Counted from the first letter of the stretch, positions 40,401 through 51,973 are shown. The stretch: DNA of 64,000 nt from Varroa destructor (GCF_002443255.2 NW_019211455.1:54512338-54576337); one strand, 5' to 3'. Translations and numbers: made by a program. The notes: generated by a model not told the origin, from the sequence alone.

Positions 40401-42702
40401 TAGACGTTCCTTCAATAATTCCACGTTCGCTAGTTGTTTAAATTGCCACATGCTTCGTTCCTTAGCCACGCCAAGCTACGAGATCGGGCATTCGAGACGG
40501 CCTAGCCTTGCCAGGCTCAAACTGAGGTTACACCTGATTTGGACCCATTAACTATAAAAATGCGTTTGTTTTTTTCCAGCACCATGGTACTTTTATAACA
40601 GCAAACAAAATGTACGGTTTAAATAAAAGAAACATGTCCTGGAATGGCGATGACCACAACAGATCTCATTAACTTTGAGACTATATTGAGACGATTGGCA
40701 TAAGTTTGCCACATCGCAGATGACTTGACACACCTGAAATGCATCTGCCCAGAGACGCCGCGTCCGATAAAGGAAACCGTAGTATCTTTGGGGGTAACCT
40801 TTTTTTGCTGCTAAATATTTCCCTAAAGAGTCAAGCGCAATCGAAGCCTGGTTGTTCTAACAATGTATATATTTGCCCTCGTTGATTTAGATAAATATGC
40901 TGACAAAACGATTATGGCCATGATGGATCGATTTTTCAACGTGAAGTTAGTCCAGGAGTTTGCAACAAGTATCTTCGAGTTGAATATAGACGAGGAAATC
41001 GGTACTAAAGTTGAAAGCCCTATAATATCGATGAATGTATAGTAGATCTAAAAGTCTGCACATACGAAAATAAAAACCAGTGGGTCATAGGTAATCTCAG
41101 CGTTACTCCTAATAGTCCCGTTCCTTCCTGTCGTCTCAAAGTGGCAAATCCTTTGTGGTGGTCTGAAACGTTTGATTTGAGCACGCTAAAAACGTGCTTC
41201 AATAATTTGGCAGTATTAACAACGCCAAAGGTTTAGTAACTAACACTACTAAATCCGATGAGTTTAAATACAACTCACACAGGTTCGAGCTTAGCACATC
41301 ATATCGTCTGCCTGGAAATGACGTGCCATAGGCGTGCTGTCACATACTGCAGACAGGTAACAGACCTTTCGTCAGTTATTGCAGGGATAAGGTCAGGATA
41401 ATGATGGCGTCGTTATAATCACAAAGTTACCGGTTACCTAAGTTTTGATCTTTTGATAACTAGAAATGCTCATGAGGCAGTATTCAATAACAGGCGTCGC
41501 TTAGGGTCGCGGTAAGACATACTCAGCGAGGCGGTCCAAGGTAGCAAGTCGCATAGAATCGTCATTTTACAATTACGGCTTTGGCTTTCGGCAAAATGGG
41601 GTTTTCTCGAACTCACAGTGGCACTTTTATGCAACCGCCAACAACCCTCTTTGAATAAACAAGACCTAGGAAACACATCTTGGACACAGCATTAAGAACA
41701 CGCCCCCACTGAAAATCGTAGCCGGAATTGGTCTTCCTGGATTTCCCTAGGTTTTCTCCATTAGACCTATAAATGAATATTTAACTAAAAGACTAACGAA
41801 CTGTTATGTCTAAATATTCCGAAGTTTACGTTTCGTACTGACGTTAAACATCGCTTCCGACGACTTCCCAACATGAAATTAAGTGGGCCTACGCCCCGTT
41901 TCGGACCTAAGCCTTTTTATATGCCGCGGAAGAAATCCGGGTCTATATAAGCATGCCGTTTGACATTATCAGAGGTATCTCGTACATTGAAATCAGTGCA
42001 CGACCCTCTGCCTGCCACAGAGAGCCCGCAAAATCAGATGGACAGCAGGGCATTGATACAATAATAGATCGCTCATATGTAAGATGCTGAGAAAGATGTC
42101 TCTTGATTTAATATCGGCTTAAAAAATGTACCTGGACTACTACAATAGACGAACAGAATTAATTACCGATAAAAAATGGGACGATCGAAACGCAACAAGG
42201 CAGACACCCATTGAAGACCAAACTGGTCTCAAATTAAAAAATAAATTTCTCGAAAGATGCAAACGCTCACATAAACGTGGGAATTGTAGGAAATACTAAT
42301 TGTAGAAAAATTCGGTTCAATCAGTAATCTCTAGGATGGCTATTATTGTTGGAATATGAAACTATAGAATATACGATAACAAGGCTGAGATAATGGTGGA
42401 AAGGAGCGGAAGATAAGAGTACTTAATAGACCCGTGTACAAAACGAGTCGTATAAAGGCGGAAATGAAGTTACAACAACGGTGGGTAATTACAGACGCAA
42501 AAGAACGCTTATAACGTAAATTAAATTCCGCTAATAAGTTGCACTTTTGAGCTCTCGCCCAAAGCCTTCATATCCGCACAATGTATTTAACATTATCCAG
42601 CGATTTCTAAATGAAGTAAACGTAATATAATATAGTACATACTATTCATATATTGCTTTTGCAAGCAGGCAAAGACTACGGTTTGGATTTCTTGCAAACA
42701 TA

Positions 42703-42765
42703 AAGCGCAGCGCCAAGCAAAACTAGTGCCATGCATATGAGCCCTGATCTAATAGGTGACTAAGT
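42703..42765 (+). repeat. Dispersed repeat, copy A
   Basis: It contains AAGCGCAGCGCCA at 42703-42715, an 18-nt spacer, and the 21-nt block 42734-42754 (CATATGAGCC...), then GGTGACTAAGT. Both blocks recur in the same order and direction at 45077-45123 with a much shorter spacer. It is probably a fragment of an interspersed element; no terminal repeats or target-site duplication are evident. Confidence 0.6.
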
Positions 42766-43591
42766 AAGGTCATTAATAAATAAAGGCATAAAAAAGTACG
42801 TTACTTTCATCGAGATACGTTGCCGAAGGGCGGACATTGTCTACCAGAGTTTTTACTTAGAAAGGATAACAAGATATCTAGTCAGCCGAAGAAGTGAGTG
42901 AGGGCACTCTAAGGGCGGGCGAAAAAATTAAGGTGCATTACTAGCCAACGTAAAAATGTTAATTAATTAAGAGAACTAGGGTTGTACGGGCCCGCATTCG
43001 ATGGGCTAGGAGCGTAAAATCGTGGCAAACTCTGAAGAAACGTAGCTCAGCTTCAGCCACACTCTCGTAAATGTACGCTTAGCAGTATTCCCCAATATAG
43101 TCTCTACTATAGAATTCCGTCCCGGCGTCACGGTTGACAAGTCTGGCCAGATCACGGCTCACAGAAGGAATCTAGCCACAACGTGTACATGGCACCCAGC
43201 TATCTACACAATCCATTTCGGAATATCGAAGTCGGCTCTTTAAGGAAGCGATCGACGCCCTTGAGAGAGCGACGAACAGCATTAGTTTATCAACGTCTGC
43301 TTATGGTGTTGACCGGTACTCGGGATCGTTCAAGCTATCCATGATTCAAGGAGAGACTGCTCCTTGCAATGACGTCTGGAAATGCCCTAAAAGTGCTCAG
43401 TTATAAATCCAGTCTTTTAGACTGTGCTCACTCTGCGTACGCGAAAGATTCAGAGAAGATCAGGAATTCGAAATGATATCAAGATGCTGGCAGGTTAAAA
43501 TAGCACTTAAATCGCGTGTGATTTCAAGTCGTGAATAATACATATATTAAACAATAGAGAGAAAAGCTTTAAAGAGACAGCCCGTTGCCAG

Positions 43592-44424
43592 ATGAATCTC
43601 GTTCCATTTGGAATAGTAATTGAGTACGAGATACAGATATTGGCGACTATTTCACAGATGGGAGAAGCCCTTTTTCCTAAAAGCCCGAGCAAGAGATTAG
43701 GGAAACACTTTCAATCTCGTACACAGTGCGCCGTAGTTACGTACTTGAATCATTGGCAAATATACGCAAGGGTAAGTATAGCGGCTTTATTAGCCGCCAT
43801 TATTGTAGCCGTTCTCCTACTCTGAAAGCCTCTCATCCGTTAATAGCTGAAGCTGCATAAATCAAATTGATTAATAAAAAAAAAAAGCTTATTAAAATGT
43901 TTCAATTAATATTAGTTGAAGTGGAAAATTAAATTTCGGAGCTGGCTCATTTGCTTCCAATATTGGTTACTAGATATGATCCGTATAACAATCAGCATAA
44001 AGTCCAATAATTTACTCTGGATGTAAGTTTTTTCGTATCTATCTATCTATCAAGATTGCAGGGTCAAACCTTTCGATCATTCGAAAAGTCTCTAAAGCCA
44101 GTACGACAATCTGTTGATATTAATATTTTCATTTCCATGATATCCCTATTAAACCATCTACAATGGAATATAAGCAGACAGGGGTCGTCGGGAAATCTAT
44201 ATGCACCGTCCCCTACCAGACTAGATAAAAGGGCCTTCCACAGAAGGTACCGTCATTTGTACGATTATCTTCAGTTTACGTTCGTATGTTATCGACAGAC
44301 AGCGCATAAACGTGTGCACTATATGGACGCAGATACGACAACCCCCTGCTGCCATTCGAAAGTGACTGAATACCGACCGTGTACATGCAATAGTATCTTT
44401 ATATTAATTAATTACAGCTTCTGA
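43592..44424 (+). CDS. Speculative two-exon gene (43592-43771 joined to 44062-44424)
   Basis: A 60-codon frame from ATG 43592 runs into a consensus donor (AAGG then GTAAGT at 43772). The next acceptor, TCAAGATTGCAG ending at 44061 behind a T-rich TATC repeat, opens a 120-codon frame in the same phase that ends in TGA. The joined product would be 180 aa, basic, with a Cys-rich end (CC and CTC near the C terminus). I recognise no family, there is no signal peptide, the ATG context is weak, and no poly(A) signal lies close. Frames of this length also occur by chance in this base composition, so it is a candidate only. Confidence 0.15.
44036..44051 (+). repeat. (TATC)n tetranucleotide repeat
   Basis: Four TATC units. 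Together with the preceding T-run they would form the pyrimidine tract of the speculative acceptor at 44061. Confidence 0.7.
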
Positions 44425-45076
44425 TCATGCACACACATACGTTTTTGGGATACTTCCTACATTTAGGAAAGGCGATAATGAGGCACGTTTTGGTACTTAC
44501 TAGCATTGGAGCACGATCGATGGGCGGATCAAGAGTGTCAACGGGTTACTTATTATGGTGCCGGCGTAGCTTGGTTTGAGTGTGCATATACGAAAAGAAC
44601 ATGTCCATTAATAGTACGCCTATCTAATGGGAATTCGATATGCTTCTCATACGCTAGGAGATGGGGCCCAAGCTGCAAGCCGACCACGGATCCACCCACG
44701 TGGTTCATATATTAACCGTATACTAATAGTACGATAGTTGTCATCGGGGGAACACAGGTCAGACCCAGCTGCCTCTGTGTTTATGAATACTTTGTTGTGT
44801 TCATATGTGCATCTATTGTTTATACAGCGCTTCCCAAGGCATATCAGGCCTTTCGAAATTATCATTTCTTACAACAAAACACATTTTTCAATAATATTCT
44901 AAAGCCAATTTTGTCAATTAGAGCGCATAAACTGTTAAATGTACGTTTTGTTTCTTGAAATGAAATAGCATAACGCTAAATGGACTAAAGTTTCGTATCC
45001 CCCGAAACTGGACTGGCTTTGTAGAAACCCAGTTTAGCTGAGGTTGTTTGGACCGAATGGGCGAGTGAATTACATG

Positions 45077-45123
45077 AAGCGCAGCGCCACACATATGAGC
45101 CCTGATCTAATAAATGACTAAGT
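45077..45123 (+). repeat. Dispersed repeat, copy B (internally shorter)
   Basis: It shares the 13-nt block (45077-45089) and the 21-nt block (45092-45112) exactly with copy A, followed by AATGACTAAGT against GGTGACTAAGT. Only 2 nt separate the blocks here, against 18 in copy A, so one copy has an indel. Confidence 0.6.
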
Positions 45124-45660
45124 CAGATTTTTCCGATAGAACAACAAAGTGGATTTTTCCAAAAGCTCACCTAAATTTCTGAAAATAACAAATTCTGAAC
45201 GTTTCACGATATTTCATCTACTACAACACTGGTATCAGTGAGGCTTTATGCAGGTAAATTGAAAGCGTCGTATACGTTTGTACGCGGTCATTTCATGTGT
45301 CGTATCTTGTGTTCTATCGAATAAAATAGTCAATATAAGACAGCTAAATTTTGTTGCATCAAAAAAAAAAAGTCTTCTAATCAATTTTATTTCAATTCAA
45401 CAAATTCATACGTAATGTATTGTTTGTTTCTTCTACCATTGGGATAGATCTGGCTAGATAAAAACAGACGAAAATCGAATCAGCTGGTTCTTTAATTATT
45501 AAAAGTATAAAAACCAAATACAAACTTACCTTTGAAGAAATATGGTAAGAAACGTCATTAAGAAAATAAGAAATAATTTGTAAACTTCGCTCAAAAAGAT
45601 CTATTATTCAAGCTTACCGAAAATTTTACAATTAAAAGAAATACAGTACTGTTCTTTCGT

Positions 45661-45690
45661 GGTCCTAGGGACTACGGGTCCTAAGGACTA
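45661..45690. repeat. Tandem pair of near-palindromes
   Basis: GTCCTAGGGACTA is followed after CGG by GTCCTAAGGACTA. Each unit is itself a dyad, and the two differ by one base. Confidence 0.65.
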
Positions 45691-47678
45691 GACATGGCTG
45701 TGTTCGGTCCTTTTGCGCGAGTACGTATTTCGCTGCGTATAGCATACGCACTTCAGTAATCTAGAGCGCTGGCCTCGAATTTAGCGATTCCGCTTTAAGA
45801 TTCACATTGCACTAAGAAATAAGCTATTTTACCTTGAAGGTTGTAACTTCTTAGTACAAGTTCAGCTCAAAAATTCGATGGCAAACTTATACGGACTAGG
45901 AATGATTGTTTTACTAGCCTTTTTCTATGAAGGGATCATATTTGGAGACATCAGAAGCTTCACTGCGGATCTGTATCGGTTTCATTTCATTCAGAATACA
46001 ATTTGGCGTGCCTAAAAATAGATAAGTTAATTGCTGGAAAAAGAGTATGTGTGTCATCTAATTCTTCGGCGATTGCGTCCAACGCAGAGCCGCCGTAATC
46101 GGCGTTTGGGCATGCTATTCCCAATTAACCCCACGCAGAAAAATTTACTATGCAGTTATAGTCAATCGGAGTCCTCTTACGCTTACAACTTATGGACGTT
46201 TGTAGTCATTTTTAATCAGTATCCCGTTAGTAAATGGTAGAATTTTTGTCTTCTGTCCGAACTACCTATGATCAGGTAATCACCACAGCTCTTTGAAGCT
46301 GAATTTCTCAAATTTGCCTTTTCAAACAACATTGATTTTTCGTAAAACCATCAGGTATTTGTCTCGATGAGAGCCTATAGTTTCCAGGCCGCCTTCGATC
46401 TGTTGACGACCATGAAATCCCACCGTTATAGGCCTTAAATTATACGAATGAATTTTTCGATGATGCTACTTTATAACGACAGACTTGGGCGTCGAGCACA
46501 ATAATCGTTGATTTATTATATAATAACCTGTCGATAAATTGCGGCGTACCTAAAATGGTGAGGATATGATATTTTCTTTCTAACCCTACTTATTTCGCCT
46601 GAGTCGCATTAATCGGTCAGTCACTGTTCTTTAGATATGAATCTATGACATAGCGTAATAATTTGCTCAAATTCTGAAAATTCGATTCATATTATATAGC
46701 TAAACACCTAATACGCCCTAAGTATATATTGTACGGCCGATGGTATATTTAAAATGGATCCTTTGTAGCTTAGTCAGCTCATTTTAAGTGTCAGAATTTA
46801 GTTATCTGGGTGTTAGTAATCTACCTTACACGATACTTAAGTTTTAATACAAATATATACGTTAGATGCCGGTCCGTTACAGCGGGAAGTTATCAACTTA
46901 GTGCTGCGCCATCTTGAAAAGGTAAAAACATACCTTTTACCATATCGCTCTTGAAGCAAAAATGATTTGGGCTATCAAGATGACTTGTTAATGTCTACAA
47001 CTATTAATGCTTAGAGGAAACATTTCGTCAGTTCTTTGGGACGTCGATTATAATGTTTAAATTTTGGTCCCTCTGATCGTATTTAGAACTGGGATAGAAC
47101 GATGCTTTACACCCCCAAATGCAGCCAGGAATAAACTCGACATCGCACTGATGAACGCGTTGAGCTTTGCAGAAGGTGCAGGCTTACAAAAAGAGACGTA
47201 ATTCTTAACGTAGTGATAGTCGATTGATCGCGTACCGTGGACCACACACATTTATCCCGTAACGAGCTCAAATCCACCCCGCAACTTACTTCTGAGCGAC
47301 TGCGTTAACTTGGTTGCGATAGACGGGCATTGGCCATCATTAGAACTTGTCGACCTACTAAGCGTAGCTGCTTATAGATCCAGCAATTTCTTTTGACACC
47401 TTTTCGACGCTATTCAGTGCTCATCGGTAGATCATAGATTTCTCCGCCGATGCCCGAGCTAAAACGCTGATCAAGCGATTGATTCGTTCATCCATGGTCA
47501 CTGTTCAAATGGTTGTCTCACGTAATCGAACGGTGTCTCCTCGCGAACGGATTGTTCAATACCTATTTAGAACTGCTGTTTTGCATTTTTCCTAAATACG
47601 AATATGGGCGTGTTGTTTTGTTGTTGTTTTTGAACGACGTAGTGCCGTCGGCCGAAGCTAGGCCTCAGGGTACTTGTG

Positions 47679-48431
47679 ATGTGGACAATGAAAATTGACG
47701 AAAATCATCTGAGCTATAAATATCTGCTAACAGCGGCGGAACGGCGCGAGTACCGTGACCTGAACCCGATACCGAAACGCCCGTTAATCCCCCCTCCGTC
47801 GCTACAAGATGCTAACAAAATCCTGCTCGTGCTCGATTTAGATCAAACGCTCATGAACAGCCACTATATAATGCCTAATCATTATGATTTCTCTTTTAAA
47901 CTTAATCTGGCCGGCGGCGTTAAAAAAGTTAAGGATGTCTTTGTGCAGACAAGACCATACGCCTACGAATTTCTTTCAATTACGAGTCAATGGTTCGAAT
48001 TGGCAGTCTATACGGCATCATTGCCGATCTATGCTGATCAGATCATCGATAAGATCGACACGAACCGATTGATTAAGCACCGCCTATACCGGCATCATTG
48101 TGGTGTGTATCGAGATCACTATATTAAAGATCTTGAGTTTCTTGGACGACCGCTAACCAGGGTGGTTTTAGTGGATAACCATCCAGCCAGTTATATGGCG
48201 CATCCTGATAATGGTGTACCAATTTACTCATATCTCGGTCAGCCGGACGATAACGGCCTCAGGGATCTGATCAGCTTTCTGCAATTGCTCCGTAGTGTTG
48301 ACAACGTCGTCCCATGTGTACAGCGATATGTTGTCTGGTGGCGAAAAAAACTTGGGGAGTATCTCCAAGCGTGCGCCGAAAAGGAGGCCACGGCGACAAG
48401 AAATGGCACCAACCTAGACGACAGCTGGTAG
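47679..48431 (+). CDS. CTDNEP1/SCP-like HAD phosphatase, upstream paralog (DLDQT variant)
   Basis: A 250-aa single-exon protein of the FCP1/NIF (CTD phosphatase) family in the HAD superfamily, which removes phosphate from Ser/Thr through an aspartyl-phosphate intermediate. Visible motifs: LLVLDLDQTL (DLDQT at 53-57; catalytic Asp53 and Asp55, Thr57), YTAS at 111-114 (Thr/Ser motif II), the Lys of IKDLEFLGR near 150, and VDNHPASY with Asp166-Asn167. SQWFELAVYTAS and the HRLYRHHC segment resemble Dullard/CTDNEP1, while LGRPL and VDNHPASY recall SCP1-3. No N-terminal membrane helix is seen, unlike vertebrate CTDNEP1, so it is probably soluble. The ATG at 47679 is chosen because it aligns with the start of the paralog at 51251 (M-W/F-T/S-M/T-K-I/V-DENHLS); an in-frame ATG at 47688 has a better -3 A and is the alternative. 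The residue between the two Asp-containing positions and Thr is Gln rather than the usual Glu, which the DxDxT motif allows. Substrate unknown. Confidence 0.85.
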   Translation: MWTMKIDENHLSYKYLLTAAERREYRDLNPIPKRPLIPPPSLQDANKILLVLDLDQTLMNSHYIMPNHYDFSFKLNLAGGVKKVKDVFVQTRPYAYEFLSITSQWFELAVYTASLPIYADQIIDKIDTNRLIKHRLYRHHCGVYRDHYIKDLEFLGRPLTRVVLVDNHPASYMAHPDNGVPIYSYLGQPDDNGLRDLISFLQLLRSVDNVVPCVQRYVVWWRKKLGEYLQACAEKEATATRNGTNLDDSW

Positions 48432-48799
48432 TAAAATACGAAAACTCTAACGACTCGACGATAAAAGAAACCGTCTAAATCTTCCACGTTTATTGCGTCC
48501 GCGCTTGCTCTCACCCTCTGTAAAACGATGGGAGACAACTTTACGCTGATATACGCTAAACACACGGAGCAAATAGCCTTGGTCACCTAGATCAACGGCA
48601 CTGCGTGGTACAAAATTGTTATTTGTATATACATGAACACATCAGACCGATAAGGTACACTGAAGAGTAATTGACTAGAGCTGGTTTAACTAGATTCCAT
48701 ACAGAAGAATCGAATTCAGGGAGTTAAAGCGCCCGAAACAATTCTGAGCGCAGTATGACGCCCGGACATCAAGCAAAGGGCTCCAAAGAGCCAAGTGGA

Positions 48800-48805
48800 A
48801 ATAAA
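48800..48805 (+). terminator. Possible polyadenylation signal of the upstream phosphatase
   Basis: The AATAAA lies about 370 nt after the stop at 48431. No clear GT-rich element follows, so the assignment rests on position alone. Confidence 0.35.
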
Positions 48806-50973
48806 TTGAAAAAAACGAGGATTTTGGCGGAAACAAGATGACCCGATTCATCTCCGCCCTACATATTTATCTAGTTGGCTTTTATAATATAAGTATACAT
48901 GATGTCATTGTTCAGTTATTATTGGTAAGAATGGCTCTTTGTTTCCTAGTTGTACATACAATGGATCAATAATAACGCATCCAGCTTTAGATGTTTACTA
49001 TCCGGTTTACTCGGATTAACTGCTTTGTTCCTGGAAGCAGTGCCCTGAAACGCTTGCCTAGTCGGGTCAAATAGGTTGTGCCTATTTACGTCTCAATTAA
49101 ATTATATAAGACTATAAGGACACTTGAACATCTCTGGCTGTCAAATATGACCTCTCTGTATCGTAATAAAACCGAGTAATGTAAACTCACTTGTTGAGTA
49201 ACTTCAATCGCCGAAATTCAATGATTTATCCAAACAGAAAAATGTTAGAAAGTTAACGTCATCATTTGGCTAGAGAAGAGAAAGTCCACTAGCAACAGAG
49301 GGGATGGACTGAGAAAGGTGTAACCCAGTTAGTCATTCCATGACATCGCATCATGTGCCACCATCGGCTACAGTTTTTTTTTTTTTTTTTAAGTAAAAGT
49401 AAACGACATCGAGCCGTGGCCCGATTGAGATCGAAGAATCAGCGGGTCATTGATTGTCTACTTCGTTGCGAACGAAATCGATAGGTAATGGAACAACTCA
49501 CTGTTTATCTAGTTAACCAAGAACTAATCTTCCAGATGTTGTTAAACATATCTGGTACATTCAACTTAACTTAGTTTCTGGAGTGTGATTTATCAGCTGT
49601 GTTTACAATGCATGGAATAGACAGATTTGCGTACCGCTATTACTCTCCCATCCGATATCCAAGCACGGACGTTTAGAACATTGAGCGTTTTCTATTACAT
49701 GGAATATAGTCGAAAACAGACTAGGCGACAAACATTTAATATAATGTGAAACAAACGTCTAATCAGAAAATACCTCTTAACGAAGGTAACGAATTGACCT
49801 TGCCAATATCATAGGCTAGCTTATTGTTTATATTTTATAATAAGTTAGCCCCCGCTTAAAGGCCATCATAATGCGTTCCGGTGTACGAGCATTCGTTAGC
49901 CACCACACGTTACTATGATTTTGGTGATCCTGGCTCGACAACGGCTAAATTCTATATAACTATCATTGTAGCCACAATGCCCGTTTCATATAATGACAAC
50001 AGGGGCAACAGCAGCCATATTCGCAACATTGATAGTATAGGCTTTTTTTTTCACAGTCTATGTTCTACAGTTAGCCCTCAGCGCTAGGATCTACGCCGGA
50101 ATCATAACGGTCCCGCTACGAGCGAACCCAACTTGTTGCTTGTTTCCACATTATAGACTATTCGATATTTCATGCAGACGAGGCAGTGTCACAGCACATA
50201 TAGCATTATAGAGTTGAAAAGGAGCATTTCTCTCGTAGGTGCTGTTTCAGTGATTGCTTACCTGTATTGAGCCCACTGGACTATCAAATGGGCTACATTA
50301 ATACGGTTGTGTTATCTTCACTGTCGAATCTGTGCAGATCAATATATTTTCACCATTAAGGTTGCTTCGACGAAAGAAGGTCTCCCAGCCAACCGAACGA
50401 CGCGTCCGTAAGGAGCAGCATAACTTAAAAATCGAAAAGGCTTCAGATTTTTTTTTTCGACGATTTCGTTACTGTCCTAGATTGTACCAAGCTATTGAAC
50501 GCAGTATTCTAAATCCCGATTCATGCGTGCCCGTCGCCTCATACTGAATACCAAACCTCAAAATAGATTAACCATGTATCTTCAATTATGTTTCACGACA
50601 CTGTCGTTCAATGTTCAGATATAACAACTTAGATAGATTTAAGATCGAAACGCTGACGGAGCCTATTTTGACATGATTTTGTTTATAGTTTGTAGACACC
50701 GTTTGGGTCTCGCATAGTGGGTATGCTTGAATAAATGATATTTGCCATATTGTTTTACGCTTCTAATTCAACTGTCGGCAGGCGCTTATCGTGCAGTCGA
50801 ACGACGGACTCATCGATTACTAATGGCTGTTAGGCCCGCCATACACAACCCTTTCAACCTCTAATACCTGTTTTATGGTGAGCGAAACACGGCCTAAATC
50901 ATGAAATGTTATCTCAGTGACCTCTCTGATTAAAGATCTCAATATATAGGTCACGTAGCAATCATAAATAATT
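48806..50973. other. Spacer between the two phosphatase genes
   Basis: No third phosphatase copy or fragment was noticed here: the coding stretches for the YTASLP and VDNHPASY motifs do not recur. It holds a T17 run and short chance frames only. Confidence 0.5.
49374..49390 (+). repeat. T17 run
   Basis: Seventeen consecutive T between the two phosphatase genes. Read on the minus strand it could be a poly(A) remnant, but no element body is recognised. Confidence 0.8.
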
Positions 50974-50980
50974 TATAAAA
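50974..50980 (+). promoter_or_regulatory. TATA-like element upstream of the downstream phosphatase
   Basis: TATAAAA lies about 275 bp before the ATG at 51251. A start near 51005 would give a ~245-nt 5' UTR and would exclude the 96-codon frame that opens at 50980 and overlaps the phosphatase start. Position is the only support. Confidence 0.25.
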
Positions 50981-51250
50981 TGGAAAATGATATAGTATGG
51001 CTTCCGATTCGTCAAGCTATATACGGCACTCTACATACAGCGAACGACTTCGGGAGTGCAGAAAAGCTGTTGTTATCACGAATTGCACCTAAAAAAATAA
51101 TAAATCGCAACTTCGTTCATCTTCAGCGGAACACTGGCGGCCACCGATTATATCGGTGCTGTTTCAGACAGAAGTCATTAAGAAATATGTCTGTTTTTTC
51201 CGATAACGTTGTGCTATTGACGGGGTTGAATTTTGATTCGGTGCTTAGCG

Positions 51251-51973
51251 ATGTTTTCGACAAAGGTTGATGAGAACCATCTAAGCCATCGGTTCATCCT
51301 GACCGCCTCTGAAAAGAAAGAGTACCGCGGAAAAAATCCCATTGGCAAAAAGCCACTCCTACCCCCGGCACAGGATACGCAAAAAAACCTCCTCGTGCTC
51401 GATTTAGACGAAACACTTATTCATGGAACATATGCTGTCCCGCCTGTGTATGATTTCAGCTTCAAGCTGCAACTGCCCGTGAGCAAGAAGACGGCCGACG
51501 TCTACATACAAATTCGGCCTTACCTTGATGAGTTTCTCAGGATCACTAGCCAGTGGTTCGAGCTAGCGGTATATACGGCATCGTTGCCGATGTATGCAGA
51601 CAAAATTCTAGATAGAATCGATCCGAAGGAATTAATCAAGCATCGGCTGTACCGACAGCATTGTGCGATCTTTAAGGACTTCTATGTTAAAGACCTCGAA
51701 TTTCTGGGCCGGCCATTGAATCGTATCCTGATTGTGGACAATCACCCTGCTAGCTATATGGCGCAACGCGATAATGGGGTGCCAATATACTCATATTTTG
51801 GGCAGCCCGACGATACGGGTCTCAAGCATCTGCTGACGTTTCTCGAGACGGTACGAAACGAAGACAATGTTATACCAAAGGCAAGGAAATACGCGGCCCG
51901 CTGGCGAGAAAGGCTTCAAGATTTTATCGAGACAACGCGAGATGTAGAGGAAACTAGCAGGGTGATATTGTAG
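51251..51973 (+). CDS. CTDNEP1/SCP-like HAD phosphatase, downstream paralog (canonical DLDET)
   Basis: A 240-aa single-exon protein of the FCP1/NIF branch of HAD phosphatases. Motifs: LLVLDLDETL (DLDET at 51-55; nucleophile Asp51, general acid Asp53), YTAS at 108-111, VKDLEFLGR with the conserved Lys near 147, and VDNHPASY with Asp163-Asn164. The segments SQWFELAVYTASLP, HRLYRQHC and NGVPIYSYFGQPDD match the Dullard/SCP core. All catalytic motifs are present, so it should be active. Relatives act on lipin (CTDNEP1) or the RNA polymerase II CTD (SCPs); which applies here cannot be told. The frame is open upstream to a TTG at 51233, but the first ATG is at 51251 and it aligns with the paralog's start. 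The C-terminal ~25 residues are charged and diverge from the other copy. It lies 2.8 kb downstream of its paralog in the same direction, indicating tandem duplication. A TTAG at 51245-51248 just before the ATG could be an acceptor for a 5' UTR intron. Confidence 0.88.
   Translation: MFSTKVDENHLSHRFILTASEKKEYRGKNPIGKKPLLPPAQDTQKNLLVLDLDETLIHGTYAVPPVYDFSFKLQLPVSKKTADVYIQIRPYLDEFLRITSQWFELAVYTASLPMYADKILDRIDPKELIKHRLYRQHCAIFKDFYVKDLEFLGRPLNRILIVDNHPASYMAQRDNGVPIYSYFGQPDDTGLKHLLTFLETVRNEDNVIPKARKYAARWRERLQDFIETTRDVEETSRVIL

Larger units (their letters stand above)
34257..43591. other. Intergenic region, microsatellites only
   Basis: Apart from the (TA)n, (ATCC)n, A13 and dispersed-repeat entries I find nothing. 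Open frames are under 90 codons and show no family features. Confidence 0.55.
44425..47678. other. Intergenic region upstream of the phosphatase pair
   Basis: It contains repeat copy B, the dyad pair at 45661 and an A12 run near 45361. No promoter motif for the gene at 47679 is convincing; a CCTCAG at about 47662-47667 could be the acceptor of a 5' UTR intron. Confidence 0.5.

Noticed and set aside
43592..43825. Unspliced 77-aa frame ending in a hydrophobic helix, considered as a tail-anchored protein
   Set aside because: The helix is encoded past a consensus GTAAGT donor and the frame has no other support.
48239..48586. 115-codon minus-strand frame over the upstream phosphatase
   Set aside because: It is a shadow of the coding strand; the opposite strand carries the conserved phosphatase domain.
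50980..51270. 96-codon frame overlapping the start of the downstream phosphatase
   Set aside because: It is in another frame, has no recognisable domain, and may lie outside the transcript if the TATAAAA at 50974 is used.
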